Assembly: GCA_000231825.2 (NCBI GenBank)
Contig: JH720304.1
Location: 91,230-155,229, forward strand
Direction of reading: 5' to 3'
Origin: Tetrahymena elliotti 4EA
Lineage: Eukaryota; Ciliophora; Oligohymenophorea; Hymenostomatida; Tetrahymenidae
DNA: 64,000 nucleotides
This document shows positions 26,144-38,573 of the stretch, in pieces (within the stretch, counting starts at the first letter, position 1; the number at the start of each line of letters is the position of its first letter). The translations under genes were made by a program, and so were the position numbers. Below the pieces are notes generated by a model, which did no database searches, had not been told where the DNA came from, and saw only the letters and a list, made by a program, of their open reading frames with translations.

Positions 26144-28177
26144 ATGAATAATTATTTTGTCAGTGTAAATGAAGATGAAGTTGAACAATAAAATCCTTAT
26201 TACAGTCACTAGAAGGTAAATATTTCTGCAAACGTTCAAATTAACCATAAAAAATATTTTTATCATAGAAAATTTACAGTTACCCAAGTGTTGAAAACTT
26301 TCAAATCAGAAAAAACTACTGTATGCAATAGATAATGGCCAGCAATGGAGATAATAATATTTAAAAAAATACTTGTGAAAATCTTTTGAATTCAAAGGAA
26401 TAGTCTTTCAATAATTTTTACCAAGAAGATTAGATGAATTATATTACCGATAATAAGGAGTTGAGAAATATTTCTGGTTCAATTCCTCTACGCATAGAGT
26501 AAAAGTACCCATAAAGTGTGGCTGTTCACAACAAGTATCAAATATAAAAATTAAAAATGTTATGGCTTTTTTTAAGGTGTATATTTTATTAATAGTTGTG
26601 GCAATCAAGATGAAAAAAATAAATAAAAACCAAGGGTTGGATAAAGTGATTTAAATAATTTGCAATTAAAGCAACAAGTTGATATAAATTAAAATGGTAA
26701 TGAACATTTAGGATTTTGCGATATTTTACAATAATAAGAGAATCTTAATTAAAATGAAAATTTTTGTAATTGTCTAAATATTATTTATGATTAGAGAGGG
26801 AGTGATAATTATGAGGCAGATAATATAAATTATTACAACTTTAATAATAGCAGTATTTTTAATTAAGAGAGCACTTATTACAATGGTAATTTAAATAATT
26901 TAGTATCATCAAAGGAGGAGTAACAAATTTCTAAAGAGTTTTTATAAAATAATAAAAATAATTAGTATGGATAAATTAATGAATAAATATTTGAGCAAGG
27001 AAGTGAGGTTAATAGTTAATTTTTAAATTAGTAAACAAATGCTTTTGAAAATGAAAGTTCATCTTCAAAGCAAGAAAAGTATCATGAAAGTATAGAAGAT
27101 AAAAAATTAAATAACAAATCGAGTATAGAAAAGTTAAGGGAATATAGGTAAATAAAAAAAAGATAAAAATAGCAGCATCTAATTTCCCGTCTTTAGTCAT
27201 TGCCTAAAAGAATATTAAGAAGTAATAGATAAGAAAATTCAGCTATAAATGAAGGAGAAAATGAGGTTTTTTAAGAATAAATAGAAATGTCGATAAAACC
27301 TCTAATTTAAAATGAAGAAATTTAAAGCTAAAAATTTTAGGATTTGATATTCACTAAATAAAATAATACCTATTATGAAAGTAGCGAAAAGGTGAATAGC
27401 TTTAATAATGAAACAATGATATCAACAAGCTATTAATTCCAGAATGAGACAGAGGATAATGATTTAAATGCGTAGTTTTTTTAACCTGCGAGAAATCAAT
27501 TTTATCAAGATGAAGTATTATCTTTATCAAATTAATACTCTTTTGAAGGTAAAAATAATATCTATTAGTCATCAAATCAAATCATCATCAATGATTAAGG
27601 CTAATCTGAAAATCTTAATTATTACTACAATAATGACAATAACTTGAATGAGTAACAATAGAATCTCCATTAATTCCACAATCAAAACAATAATCAGTCA
27701 ATTGACGTCTCTCATTAAAATGGAAGTGATAAAAAAAACATCGTTAGAAATATAATGGCTTCATTTAAGCGGTTTATAGAATCCGTGTATGATGAAAACT
27801 GTAACAAAAGTCTGAAGAGTTACTAATACCAAAAAACTAAGTTTGATATTTTCTTAAGTCAATAAGAAATCTATAGTCTGGAAGAAACAAAAAAGAAGGT
27901 TTTGAAAAACTTGATGGAATTATACAATTTAAAAGAAGAAGAGAAGAAAATTAATGACTAAAGAGAGTTCATTAACACATTTAAAAAGTATTATGATAAA
28001 AAATAATTTAACAATACAACCTTACACTAACTCTTGGATCATAAAAACTTTGGGCCTGTTTTTGTATACTTTTTAAGGAGTTTCTTTGCAAACTGGCTCT
28101 AAAAAAATCTAATTATGAACTCTCAAACTCACCTATAAATGAGAGACCAAATAATTTAACTTTATGAGGAGTCTTGA
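26144..28177 (+). CDS. Orphan protein A: low-complexity Asn/Gln-rich, with conserved C-terminal helical domain
   Basis: Exons 26144-26215, 26269-26534 and 26596-28177 give 639 residues with consistent phases. Most of the protein (to about 490) is Asn, Gln, Ser and Glu-rich, with no known motif. The last 145 residues form a helical domain. It begins KNIVRNIMASFKRFIESVY, continues YQYQKTKFDIF and FINTFKKYYDKKQFNNTTL, and ends FFANWLQ. The same domain is present in gene B (30657-32773), so the two are paralogues. I recall similar 'KNI-K-AF--FI' domains in other ciliate proteins but cannot name a function. No signal peptide, membrane segment or catalytic residue is seen. Splice choices rest on phase and on similarity with gene B (a short first exon, then a Tyr-rich second exon). 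The frame also stays open for about 97 codons beyond the TGA. Confidence 0.75.
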
Positions 28178-30656
28178 GGGAACTAAACTCAAGAAATCAA
28201 AAATGAAAATATATATCTTCATAAATCAAAACAGCATTTAAGTATAACAAATTACCTAGCTAGTTAGCTCTCAAATAAATCTGTTGTATTGATTACAACA
28301 GGACAATATTTAATATTTATTTATCATTACTTAACCTAACCATCCTTTTCTTTTAGATATTATGCTTTTAAATACAGCTAATATCAGCCAGAAGAGTCTG
28401 TAATTAAAAAGATAAAAAGATTATTTTCAAATTTGCAAATTATTACATTTATTTATATATATTGTAAAGAGTGATTCTAAAAATATCTATGAATATATTA
28501 CGACATTAATAAAATATATTCGAATCAAAAATAGTCACAAAAATATTATTAATTCATTCCTTTTATGAAAGTATTGAATACGGTTGAATCTTTTAAATCT
28601 TGCCAAACTGCAAGTAAAATGGAATGGAAAAAGACGACAAAGACAAATCTTATTTGAACGAAAGAGTAAAATTTGTTCAATCACATATTAAAGTTATCTT
28701 TCTAAATAAAATTTTTGGATTATTTTAATTTTAAAACCATTATTAATGAATTATTTATTATATTGAACAATTTACTATGATAACTATTACTAATATATTT
28801 AAAAGTAAATATTCTTAATTTGTAATTTAAATTTGTATTCTTCACTGTTCAATTTTATCACTCTTTTTTTAACCTGCAGTAATCCAATTAACTAATAAAC
28901 ATAAAAGTTCTGTGAGGAAAAAAAATTATTTTATATTTCTCTCTGCTGTTTTGAATTGTAGTGCACAGCAATTTAAAATTTTCATTTTTTCTCCTCTAAA
29001 TAATTATTTTTTGTTTGGGATTAATTTCAGGTTGCAAATAAAAGCGATTTTTGGTATTTTTTAAGTTTATAAAAAGTAAAATACCTGATAAAATATATTT
29101 TAAATTCAAAAATTTCCACAAATAAAGATTCTATTCAGGGTAACATTTTTTCTTGCAAATGTACTTTAAGAGAGACATTATCTTAGAATGTGATATTTGG
29201 CCATCTTTTTTTATTCTTTTTTATGGTTGATTAAAGGGGTCTTTTGATTTAAGCTATGAGAATGATTAGTGGAATTTATAGATTAAAGTAGTTTTTTAAT
29301 AAATAAGCTTTGATCAAGTAAATAAAGATTAATTAAGATTTTTTTTTTTTTCATTCTAATTTTCTTTTTATGCTTACTAAATAAATAATTAAAAGATTAC
29401 TCTGTTAAATTTTTAAATAAGGGAGGGAGACTTTAAAAAATAAAAAATATTAACGAAATAAAAAACTATATTCCTCTCTTCAAATATTTTTTTTACACTT
29501 AATCATTTAGAAAATGTTTAATGATTACTTGTGTCCACTTCTCTTGAACCTCTTAATTAATGCAAATTTGATATGTTAATTAATCAATTTTGAGTTATAG
29601 ATGATACAAATAGCTAAGCAAATTGAGAAACAAATATACTTTTTGAGTTTTTAATAAACAAGCAAATTAGTAATTTAAATCAAAACATTAAACAAAAGAT
29701 AATTAATTATCATTGATAACCAATAGTAATTATAATCAATAAATAATAGTAATTATCTTTGGATATTTTGTATTGATTTTCTAATTTTTACTCTGCTTAA
29801 ATTATATAAGCCAAAAGACCATATAATTATAGAGATATATTTTATTCATGCATATTCATACATAGTATAATTGGATAATGATAAGAATATCTTGATAGAT
29901 CTAAATTATTAAAAGAAAAATCTTTGATTTAATTTTTACTCGGATTATTTTAACTTCTATAGATAAAGTTATTTTGATAGGTAGATTTAAATAAAGAAAA
30001 TCAAAAAAAGAAAAAATTTCTCCCATTACTAATATTGGATTCATGAATTTACTTTTATTAATAATTTTTGTGATAATATAAGATTATAGAAGTCATTTAG
30101 AATATATATAAATAAATGAATCAGAGGTAGTTAAAGATTTCTTTTGTATAGTGACATGAAGCTACTAAAAGAAATATTTTTATATCAACTTACCAAATAA
30201 TTATTTTATTATGCGTGAATCAAGTAAGAAAATGAAACAAAAATAATATTAAAAAATGTTTATTTAAATTGATTATATATTGTTGAGTTACTGGTTTGTC
30301 TTAACTCTTTGATAAAAAACAGAACTTTTTAAAATATGAAAGCACTATCAAAAATTCTTATTTAACTATCTATTTGAGAGTATTTACTTGATTTTTACAT
30401 TTGAAACATTTTTGTAAAGCTTTGAAATATAACTGTAAGTGGGTAATTTTAGTTTTTCTCGGTCTTGATTATGGGAGATATTTTCATTTGTAACGATAGT
30501 CTATTATTTTATGAAATAACTTTGATCCATAATTAATTAATTATTTTCACTTTCTTTCCTTATTAAATTTATTCTATATCGATAATGCAATAATTTTTCA
30601 AAAAAGATATTATTTAAATATTCAAAGTGTTGAAGACATGACCGTAAATTATTGCA
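28178..30656. other. Intergenic between the two orphan paralogues
   Basis: AT-rich. The first 290 nt remain open in gene A's frame but align with nothing in gene B. The first exon of gene B probably lies here (candidate ATG at 30585). No repeat or RNA gene recognised. Confidence 0.5.
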
Positions 30657-32773
30657 GAGTATTCTTATTAAGGTTTTGAAAGACTATATCCATTTTAAAA
30701 GCCTATTTTTACTTTATCAAAAAGCAATTATGAATAGAGTTTGGAGAAAAGTTTTGAGAAGCAACAAAACAATTTGTTTTAATTAGGAGAAGATGGTAAA
30801 ATGTTAAATTTCACTTAGAATCAAGACATTATTTAACAAGTAAATACTTAAATATAAGAATAGTAAACCAGCTTCTCATAGGATTTATCCCTATAATTAT
30901 TTATTTTTAACTATAATTAATTAAATTTTACATCAAAAAATTTGTTAAGTAAATCTGAATTTTATTGATTAAGTGAATTTAACTTGTTTAACTATTGGTA
31001 ATAAAACAAACAATCATTTGATTATTTAGACTCGAAAGCACAGTCTTGGAAGAAAAAAAGATGTCCCTTACTTACTAAGTCTCTCATGACTAAGCTGAGT
31101 TATAAAGCTACTACTAATAAGAATAGGGTTCACCCTAAAATTAGTAGTAAAAACCCTTCGGTAGTTCTTACAATTAAGACAATTTCATATTCTTACCAGA
31201 GGACTCATTACTGTAATATCAACCTATGAATTATAAGTAATTTTTAAATAAAATGGAGAAGATATTTAAATATTTCAATTATAAAAGCAATTAAACTTGT
31301 GAAAACATAAATTATGAAGACTCTTATATCCTAAACTCGAGCTTGCCAAAAGATACCTCTTATAATACCTTGTAGCAGAACTTCATTTTCAATGAAAATA
31401 ACTGCGCAAATAATGAATTAAATGCTTGTTTGGGAACAGGTTTTGAGCCTAATAATTATTGTAATAATAACTACTCAACTCGTAATTAATATAATCTAGA
31501 AAATTTTATCTCCCTCCAACCCAATAATGCTTATGACTATTAAGAATCTGAAAATATATACAACAATTAACAAAATTAATTAATTTAAGGTGATTAAATA
31601 TTTTGTGATGCCGAATAAGCAAAAATCACCCCTCAGACTACATTCATTTAAATGGATTAGTAAAATTTAAACATGTAAATATATTATCCTTAGCATAATA
31701 GCTAAGAAAAATAGCTTGAAAACTTAAGCAAGTCTGCAATTGCCAAATAATAAAGAAAGCAGAAAAAAATTGAAAAACAAAAGAAAATTTAATAACAATA
31801 CTCTAATCTCCCTAAAAGAGATCTAAGGAGTCAAACAAAGTCAAGCTAATATTTAGAATCGACATAAAAAAATTTTACAAAAGGGAACTAAAAATAATAA
31901 ATTGACAGGAGTTAAGTCACAACCTAATCATCATCGTCATCATCATAATAACTAAATTTTCAATCTGATTTAATTCAAGAAGAAACAAACAATACCTCAT
32001 CACAGCATTAAAATTATAATCTTTAACATTAAGATTAGTTGAATCAATTAAATTTTTTTGATGAGGAAAATTTTTTGTAAAAAGAATAGACTTTGTGTAA
32101 TTAATTGGTAGAAAATTAAACTGAAGAAAATTAAATACATGTCTTTAATGATTAATATTTGAATTCATCTAGCTAATAGGCTTAAATTGATTTAGATGGA
32201 TCAAATAAGGATTAATCTGAATCTAATTTTCTTAATTTTGAAACTGAGTTGGCAAAAGCTAGTTTGAATTGTAAAGTAAATAAAAAGAATGTCGTGAAAA
32301 ATATAATGTCTTCCTTTCAAAGATTTATATACAGTGCCTTTTCAGATATTACTTAGAATGAAAATCAAATTAAAAAAGAATATTTGTTCTAAAAAACAAA
32401 ATTTCATGTCTATTTTAATTAGGAGTAAGAGAAATAAGCTATTTAATTAACAGAGAAAATATAGAGTGAAGTGATTTAAATATATAATAATGGCATCAAT
32501 AAAATCCCAACTTTTCAAAGCAAAGAGGAGTTTATTCATAAATTTAAAAGGTATTTTACCAACAGGCAGTTCAATAATTGCACTATCAAACATCTTATTA
32601 AGCACAAATCTTTCAGCAAAATTTTTTAATATTACCTCCAGTACTTCTTCAGAAACTGGCTTGTCAACATAAATATATAAAACATTGAATCTCACATATT
32701 GATTTCAGATTTGTTTTTAAAATCTTTTGGAGATAAATAACTATTAATCAACCTAACTAATCGCTAAAAGTGA
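30657..32773 (+). CDS. Orphan protein B, paralogue of A (5' end unresolved)
   Basis: Two exons are clear: one ending at 30862 and one at 31030-32773, separated by a 167-nt intron (GTAAAC...TTTAG). The upstream exon is open from an AG acceptor near 30657; the initiating exon is not fixed (ATG 30585 is a candidate, by analogy with the short first exon of gene A). About 650 residues are visible. The body is Gln/Asn/Ser-rich with Tyr repeats and a Lys/Gln coiled stretch near 31740-31800. The C-terminal domain matches gene A: KNVVKNIMSSFQRFIYSAF, FQKTKFHVYF, FIHKFKRYFTNRQFNNCTI, then FFRNWLV. It ends 29 residues after that, close to where gene A ends. Function unknown. The pair of A and B, together with the pair of nucleotidyltransferases, suggests local co-duplication. 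Confidence 0.7.
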
Positions 32774-35700
32774 ATATAAAACAATTTATTTTAACATATA
32801 TATATTATTTATTATCAATCAATCTTTCTTTCTTTTAATTTTCAATTTGTTTGTTGGCTTAGCTGACTGACAACTTCTTTACTTTTGTTCTCTTATTTAA
32901 GTCATAAAATTTTTCTTTCTCATTCTTTCTAAATAAAAAAGCAAGGTAAAATATAAAATTAAATTTTTCAATTTATTATATGTGAGCTGTAAGAATCAAA
33001 TTAAAAACATCTCTAATATGATATGATAATATGAGGGCTCTCTTTCCATTTCATTTACCCTGAAATACAATCATTTTATTCTTTTTACTACAAAACTATT
33101 TTTTTTTTACTGCTCTATTGAGTCCAAATGCGATGATAAAATTAGCAAAAAGTTTAGCCTCATCGTATAGAACATGTATAATATGTATCAATATGATGAA
33201 TTAAATAGGATGATATGATACATTGATGCTTTTGGTAATAGTCTAAAAGGTATTTGAAAACAATGAAAAACTCCATCATTACAAGATTCAAAAGCTTTGG
33301 AAAGATATTTAATTCTATAAGCTATTAATTAAGTTTAGCTGTTTCCATATATTTTAACTATAGAAGATGTGATATGATAGAAATATATTGTTTAATTGAT
33401 GTCAAAAATGAAAAATTTATTATCATATGAGATATCAGTTTCTTCTCAAATTTATGTCCAATAATTGGAAATAGTAATATCAAAACTCTTAACCATTGCA
33501 TCAAATAATATTTTTGATTCATTATATATTAAAGAGCAAATTTTTTCTGATTTGGAAAAAATGGTAAAAATTATGCCCTTTTATCCCAGACAGACAATAA
33601 GATATTTAAATAAAATAATAATGGAACCTTGACAATTTTTATTACTAAGGTTCTCACTTCTACTATCGGAATATATCTTGAAATATTTTATCTTGCAAAA
33701 TTTTATAAAATTTTTTTTCCATAAAAATTCTTTTTAATAATGAAGCCGAACTAAGTTAAAATTGAATTTTGTGAGAGAGCTCTACTGCTTCCTCTCCAAA
33801 CATAATCTAATCCTATAAATATATGCATGTATACATATATATTATAACTTCAATTATTTAATCAAAAGACAAAAGAATTTAAAAATGATTGCTGTTCTAA
33901 TTCACATTTATTTCCTTAAATTTTTTTCGATTAACTTATAAATAAATAGTGCGTAAATTCTTTGCTAGAGATAGTTTTAAAAATTTTGTTTAAATTAACA
34001 AAAATTAAAGGAAAAGTTAAACTTCTCATTAACTAATACAATTATTAATCTCAAATTTTCTTATTTTAAATTTAATTCTAATTTTTATAATAAATTGATT
34101 TACTTTTTATAAAACAATCTATCACTTAACAGTAGCTATTATTGATCACTGCTCAAAATTTAATTTATTGTTATGTTCATTGTCTAACTAAAAAAGTGAT
34201 TTAAATTATTTTGAGTGTCTAATAATTAGCTGCCCCAAAACAGATATCAAAAAAAGGAAAATATATTAGGATATTTAAATTATTTAGATATTTTACACCA
34301 AGGATTTTTTATTTCATAGTTGAACTAGATGTTTAGATGTTATTTTATATTTTTATATTATTATGAATAAAGGAAATTCGAATGAATTTTCTTGTTAATT
34401 AAGATATATTCCCATAAATAAACTGTATTCATTAATATTGAGCAGCCTATTTTAAAAAACTAAAATTAAATTATTATTTAATGGACTATTAATATCTTAC
34501 TTACTATTCAAACCCTTATCAATTTTTTAGATTTGCATCACCAAAATCATTATCAATTTAAATAATGATTTTTTTCAAAAATACTCAGATTTGTTTCATG
34601 ATATTTAGAAGATTTTTTAAGGGTCTTTTCATTCAAAAAATTTTAACATTATTTTCTTCATTAAATTAAAAGCAAATATTTTTTCTAAATTTAATGCTAG
34701 AAACCTCATTTTAATTGACTAAAATTTGTGAAATGCTGGATGCTTGAATTTAATTACTTTTTTAGAAATGTTCATTGGATTATTTTGGATGAAAGAAATA
34801 ATTTAAGAAACAAAAAGCTTGGTATTTTGTATTACTAAATATAAAAATACAATTTACAGTCGAAAGATATTACAGAACCTATTTTGACTTTACACTAATT
34901 AAATTTTATTTTTGTTAATAATCCCCTCCTAATCTATCCAAAGGTTAAAAGACACCTTTTGGCTTTTAAAATGATTGAATAACATTAAAAAAGTAACTTA
35001 AACAAAAAAAATTTAAGATGTTATTTTGATAGTAAAGTGGCTTTTTAGATAGCTTTTTTAGGATAAATAGGATCTTATTTATCTTTTATTAAGTTACAGA
35101 CTAGCAATAACAATAAGGAGTTAAGAAGTGTAGCCAATTTTTTGAGTTAATATTCTGGTTAATTTCATTTAGATAATTTAATTTTCCAAAGCTCCTTCTT
35201 CTTCTCAAGAAAATAATTTACATATTTACCTTACAAAGACAAAAAAAGGTATTATAGATAATTCATAACATCAAAAAATATTAATCAAGCTGCTACATAG
35301 ACACTGTCTGTAGAGTTAAATAATCTAATTACTATAAAGTCTAGCTTTCATAGTCAAAAATGACTCACTACTAGAGATAAACTTTTTTGATTTTTTTTTG
35401 AAGAGCATACAAATATTATAAAACAATAAACGATGAAGAATAGACTCAGAATATAATGGGTAAATTAAATAAACAAAAGGAGGTAAATAACTTCAAAAGA
35501 AAAAAAAAAAGCACATAATCTATAAAAATAATTTCTGAAGAGAAAATGGTTATCCATATTTAGTTTTTGCTTAGCACTTTTTCCTTAAAATTCGAAAAAT
35601 ATATTCAAGAAATTTTTTGTTTAATTTTCCCAAATAAATTCAAAGGAAAATTTTAATTTTTCCCTTTATTAATCTTGATATTTTGCATTAAATACATTTA

Positions 35701-35945
35701 ATTAAATGTAAATTAATCAATCAACACATAACATTTCAAACATATTTTTGAAAATAATTCCAATTGTAAAAAGTATGGCTGAATGAAGCAGAACCTTGCT
35801 AATAAAAAAGACAACAATTGTGAAAATAAAAAAATTTGGTAACCTGTTAAGTGGCTTACTTGCTTCCTAATGCATTAAAATTTTGAACAAAAAATAAAAA
35901 GCTTAATAAAAATAAAAATATGGTTGAAATAGAAATTAGAGTTAG
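32774..35945. other. Intergenic, long AT-rich stretch
   Basis: Lies between convergent gene B and nucleotidyltransferase copy 2. About 120 TGA-free codons run near 35030-35395 without recognisable protein features. Several GATATGATA-like words cluster at 33010-33380. No mobile element ends found. Confidence 0.5.
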
Positions 35946-36240
35946 CTGCTGAATTCTTTTATTTGTAAATATAGATTGAAGATTTATGAGTATTATTTTT
36001 TCTTCAGCAGTTACTCTATAAATCTAAATATGCTTATATGGATGTTATTTTCTATTATATCTTCTACTTCACTTCTTTCTCTAAGATTATGATATTTATC
36101 TAGAGGGTAGTTAATATAAAAGAAGAGCTTTTTCATATTATTTTAAGTGGTAGTCATTAATTATATTAATATATCTTCTATTCTTATTAAAAATTTCAAA
36201 GTAATATTAAATGAGCTCAATTAATAATAGAGATAAGATT
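35945..36240 (-). pseudogene. Decayed tandem copy of the 3' end of nucleotidyltransferase copy 2
   Basis: This block repeats 36243-36540 with a constant offset of 298 bp (GAATTC at 35951 and 36249; GAGCTCAAT/GAACTCAAT at 36213 and 36511). On the minus strand it would encode the last 90 or so residues of the adjacent enzyme, starting with a diverged YYSDISNKNRRYIDIIN segment. It is frameshifted and interrupted by TGA. It is a remnant of a tandem duplication with no role of its own that I can see. Confidence 0.8.
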
Positions 36241-36252
36241 TAACTGCAGAAT

Positions 36253-37935
36253 TCATTTACTTTTAAACATAGATTCGAATATTTATGAGTATTTTTTTTC
36301 CTTCAGTAGTTGCTCAGTAAATCTAAATGTATTTATATAGATATTATTTTCTATGTCTTCTACTTTACTCCTTTCACCAGGATTATGGTATTTATCTAGA
36401 GGGTCATTTATGTAAAAGAAAAGCTTCTTGTCATACTATTTTAAGACATAGTCATTAATTATATCAATATATCTTCTATTCTTATTTGAAATGTCTGAGT
36501 AATATGAAATGAACTCAATGAATAGGCTTGAAAGCTTCATATTCAATACAGTTTTTTATTTTGGGTTTTATTCTTAAAATTTTTTTAGTTATTTTAGCAA
36601 ACTGGCAGAGTCCCTAATAAAATAAAGATTTGTTTTAAATTCTTCATCAGTTTCTTTTATCCTTTTGATGGTCGTCTCATATTTTTTATCATTCTTTTTT
36701 TTTTATGTTCTATCTTAAAAATAAGAATCTATAAATTTTTTTTTCTATAAGAAGCTTATCATTATGAGGATAAACGCATATGAAGATAGATTTTTTTTGC
36801 TTATTAGACCTTGTTATTTAGCCCAGTATTTGATGATAATACCTAATTCACAAACTTAGGGGTATGCCTTAGAAATAGTTTCAAGCATCTTAGAATTAGC
36901 ACATCCAAGAAGATTATTGACACAGATATCAATAGATAAATTCTTGTCATCCAAATCTAGGTTTTCATTCTTCTTAATGAAAGTAATTAAAGGAATACGA
37001 GCATCAGTTTTTAATTCAAGTTACTCATATTTAACACCTTTTTTATTTAAATAGTTTTTCATAAATAAGAAAAGTAAAGAAAGGAATGCTCTTTCATCTA
37101 AATAGCAGTCTGTATTTATGCTAATATCGATGTCACTCCTATTCAAACTAAATCCACTTACCAAGGAGCCAAAAGGCTGGACATAAACATTTTAGAATCC
37201 AAACATTTTTTTCAAATTCATTTCACATATCATTTTTTAAATAAAACTGACCTCCTATTCAATCAAAATCTCCTTATTCTACTTGCTTAGATTTTATTAT
37301 TCATATATTTATCTTAAAATAGTTTCTAAATCTTCTTTATTTTCTTCTTCCATGTTTTATTCTTTCATTTCATCTATGTTCTACTATTCTTTAACATGCA
37401 AAATTTACTACTATTTTTAACTTACATTTTCAAAATGAGCTAATGTTGCAGATACATATTTACAAACTTTTTTTAATTTTTCATTTAACTGTGTATCTAA
37501 TTACATCAAAAATTGAATATCCTTTTCAGCATTTGAAAATAAACCAGGACTATCTTTGCTATATATAGGGTAGAATCGCAAAAGTTAATTCTTTAAATAT
37601 TTCAGAAGAGTTGCTTTTTCTTAAATCTAGATTTGCTCTGAAAGATTAATATAATACCTTTTCTTTATAAGCATTGTGTATTTTTCAAAATCGCTTTAAA
37701 TTAATAGATTCTGTTTCAACATGAGTTTTATGAATCTAATCATCATCTACTCATCTTATTCAAACTTATATTCATTCAAAAATTTGTCTAAGTTTTATTT
37801 TAAGCAGTTTGATTCACTTTCAATCAATAGGGCTTCTGCTAAGCTATGCTAAAATTACTAATAAATTTCTTTATCATTTTTATTTTAAGAGTTCCTAATA
37901 AATTTTTGATAAAGCTTAAATAAATTTCCCTCCAT
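36253..37935 (-). CDS. Non-canonical poly(A)/poly(U) polymerase-like nucleotidyltransferase, copy 2
   Basis: A single exon of 560 residues, paralogous to 21778-23418. The N-terminal 230 residues are helical and Gln/Lys-rich. The catalytic core has QPFGSLVSGF (GS 256-257), RSDIDISI (Asp268, Asp270) and LSIDICVNN (Asp336). Then follow LGCANSKMLETIS, IIKYWAKQQGLIS and NLSSYAFILMISFL of the PAP-associated region. All three acidic residues are kept, so activity is expected: untemplated nucleotide addition to RNA 3' ends. The C-terminal part is as long as in copy 1 and shares the DP-DKYHNPGE segment. The start is the first ATG of the open frame. A decayed duplicate of its 3' end lies immediately downstream. 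Substrate and base preference cannot be read from sequence. Confidence 0.9.
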
Positions 37936-38445
37936 TAGACTATGCTTGTAAAAATTAATGTTAATTTTAATCAATATTAAATATTTGACAACTTTTTTTA
38001 ATTTTAAAAATTAATTTTTACTTAATTATGAGCTTATTTTCTTTTCTATTTTAATTTTATTAAATCTTTTAATTCTAATTTCTTTTCCTTTCATTTTTAA
38101 TCTTTTAACCAATTAAACTATTTATTTTTTAACACAAAAATATGAACAAAAACATTTTTGATAATTATTTTTCATTTTTATTTAACTAATAAAACTATTT
38201 ATTTTTTTACACAAAAATATATTTTTCTTTTTTATTTAAGCAATTTTAACTTAATCTTAAACTATTAAAACACATTTTGTAAATTATTTGTGAAAACTAA
38301 AATATTATTTACCAAAATATTTTGAAATTCTAAATTATTAAGAAAATATCTTAATTGTTGGTCAACAAAAATTTTGAGATAAGTTCTGAAATACAAAATA
38401 ATAAATTATTAATAAAAATATTTGCAAAACAATTAATTATTTCTT
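37936..38445. other. Intergenic, AT-rich
   Basis: Promoter side of nucleotidyltransferase copy 2. A near-duplicate segment (AAACTATTTATTTTT-ACACAAAAATAT) occurs at about 38115 and 38190. No gene seen. Confidence 0.5.
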
Positions 38446-38573
38446 AATGGCATCATCTTTGTCTTATTGAGAAAAATTTTCTTATTTTTTTTCTAAAATG
38501 AATTGTTTACTTGAGTCGTCAAACTCTTAAAAATTAAACAAACATTCTTTCATGACTAAATCTTATCTTTTTA
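38446..38573 (-). pseudogene. Partial tandem copy of the 3' end of the MAP2K-like kinase gene
   Basis: The stretch 38500-38529 resembles 38631-38660 at an offset of 131 bp (about 24 of 30 identical by eye). On the minus strand it would read EFDDSSKQFILEKK, compared with ELDDQSKQFIEEN in the kinase gene. It lies just past the kinase stop and is not in an obvious spliced frame. It is probably a duplicated tail; use as an alternative last exon is possible but unsupported. Confidence 0.5.

Noticed and set aside
26470..26495. GGTTCAATTCC resembles a tRNA B box
   Set aside because: It lies inside the coding exon of orphan gene A, and no A box or acceptor stem is found upstream.
28178..28475. Continuation of gene A beyond its TGA (readthrough or selenocysteine)
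   Set aside because: The frame is open for about 97 codons, but the paralogue ends at nearly the same point and the extension has no match there.
33010..33380. GATATGATA-like words as a regulatory array
   Set aside because: Spacing is irregular and such words are expected often in this base composition.
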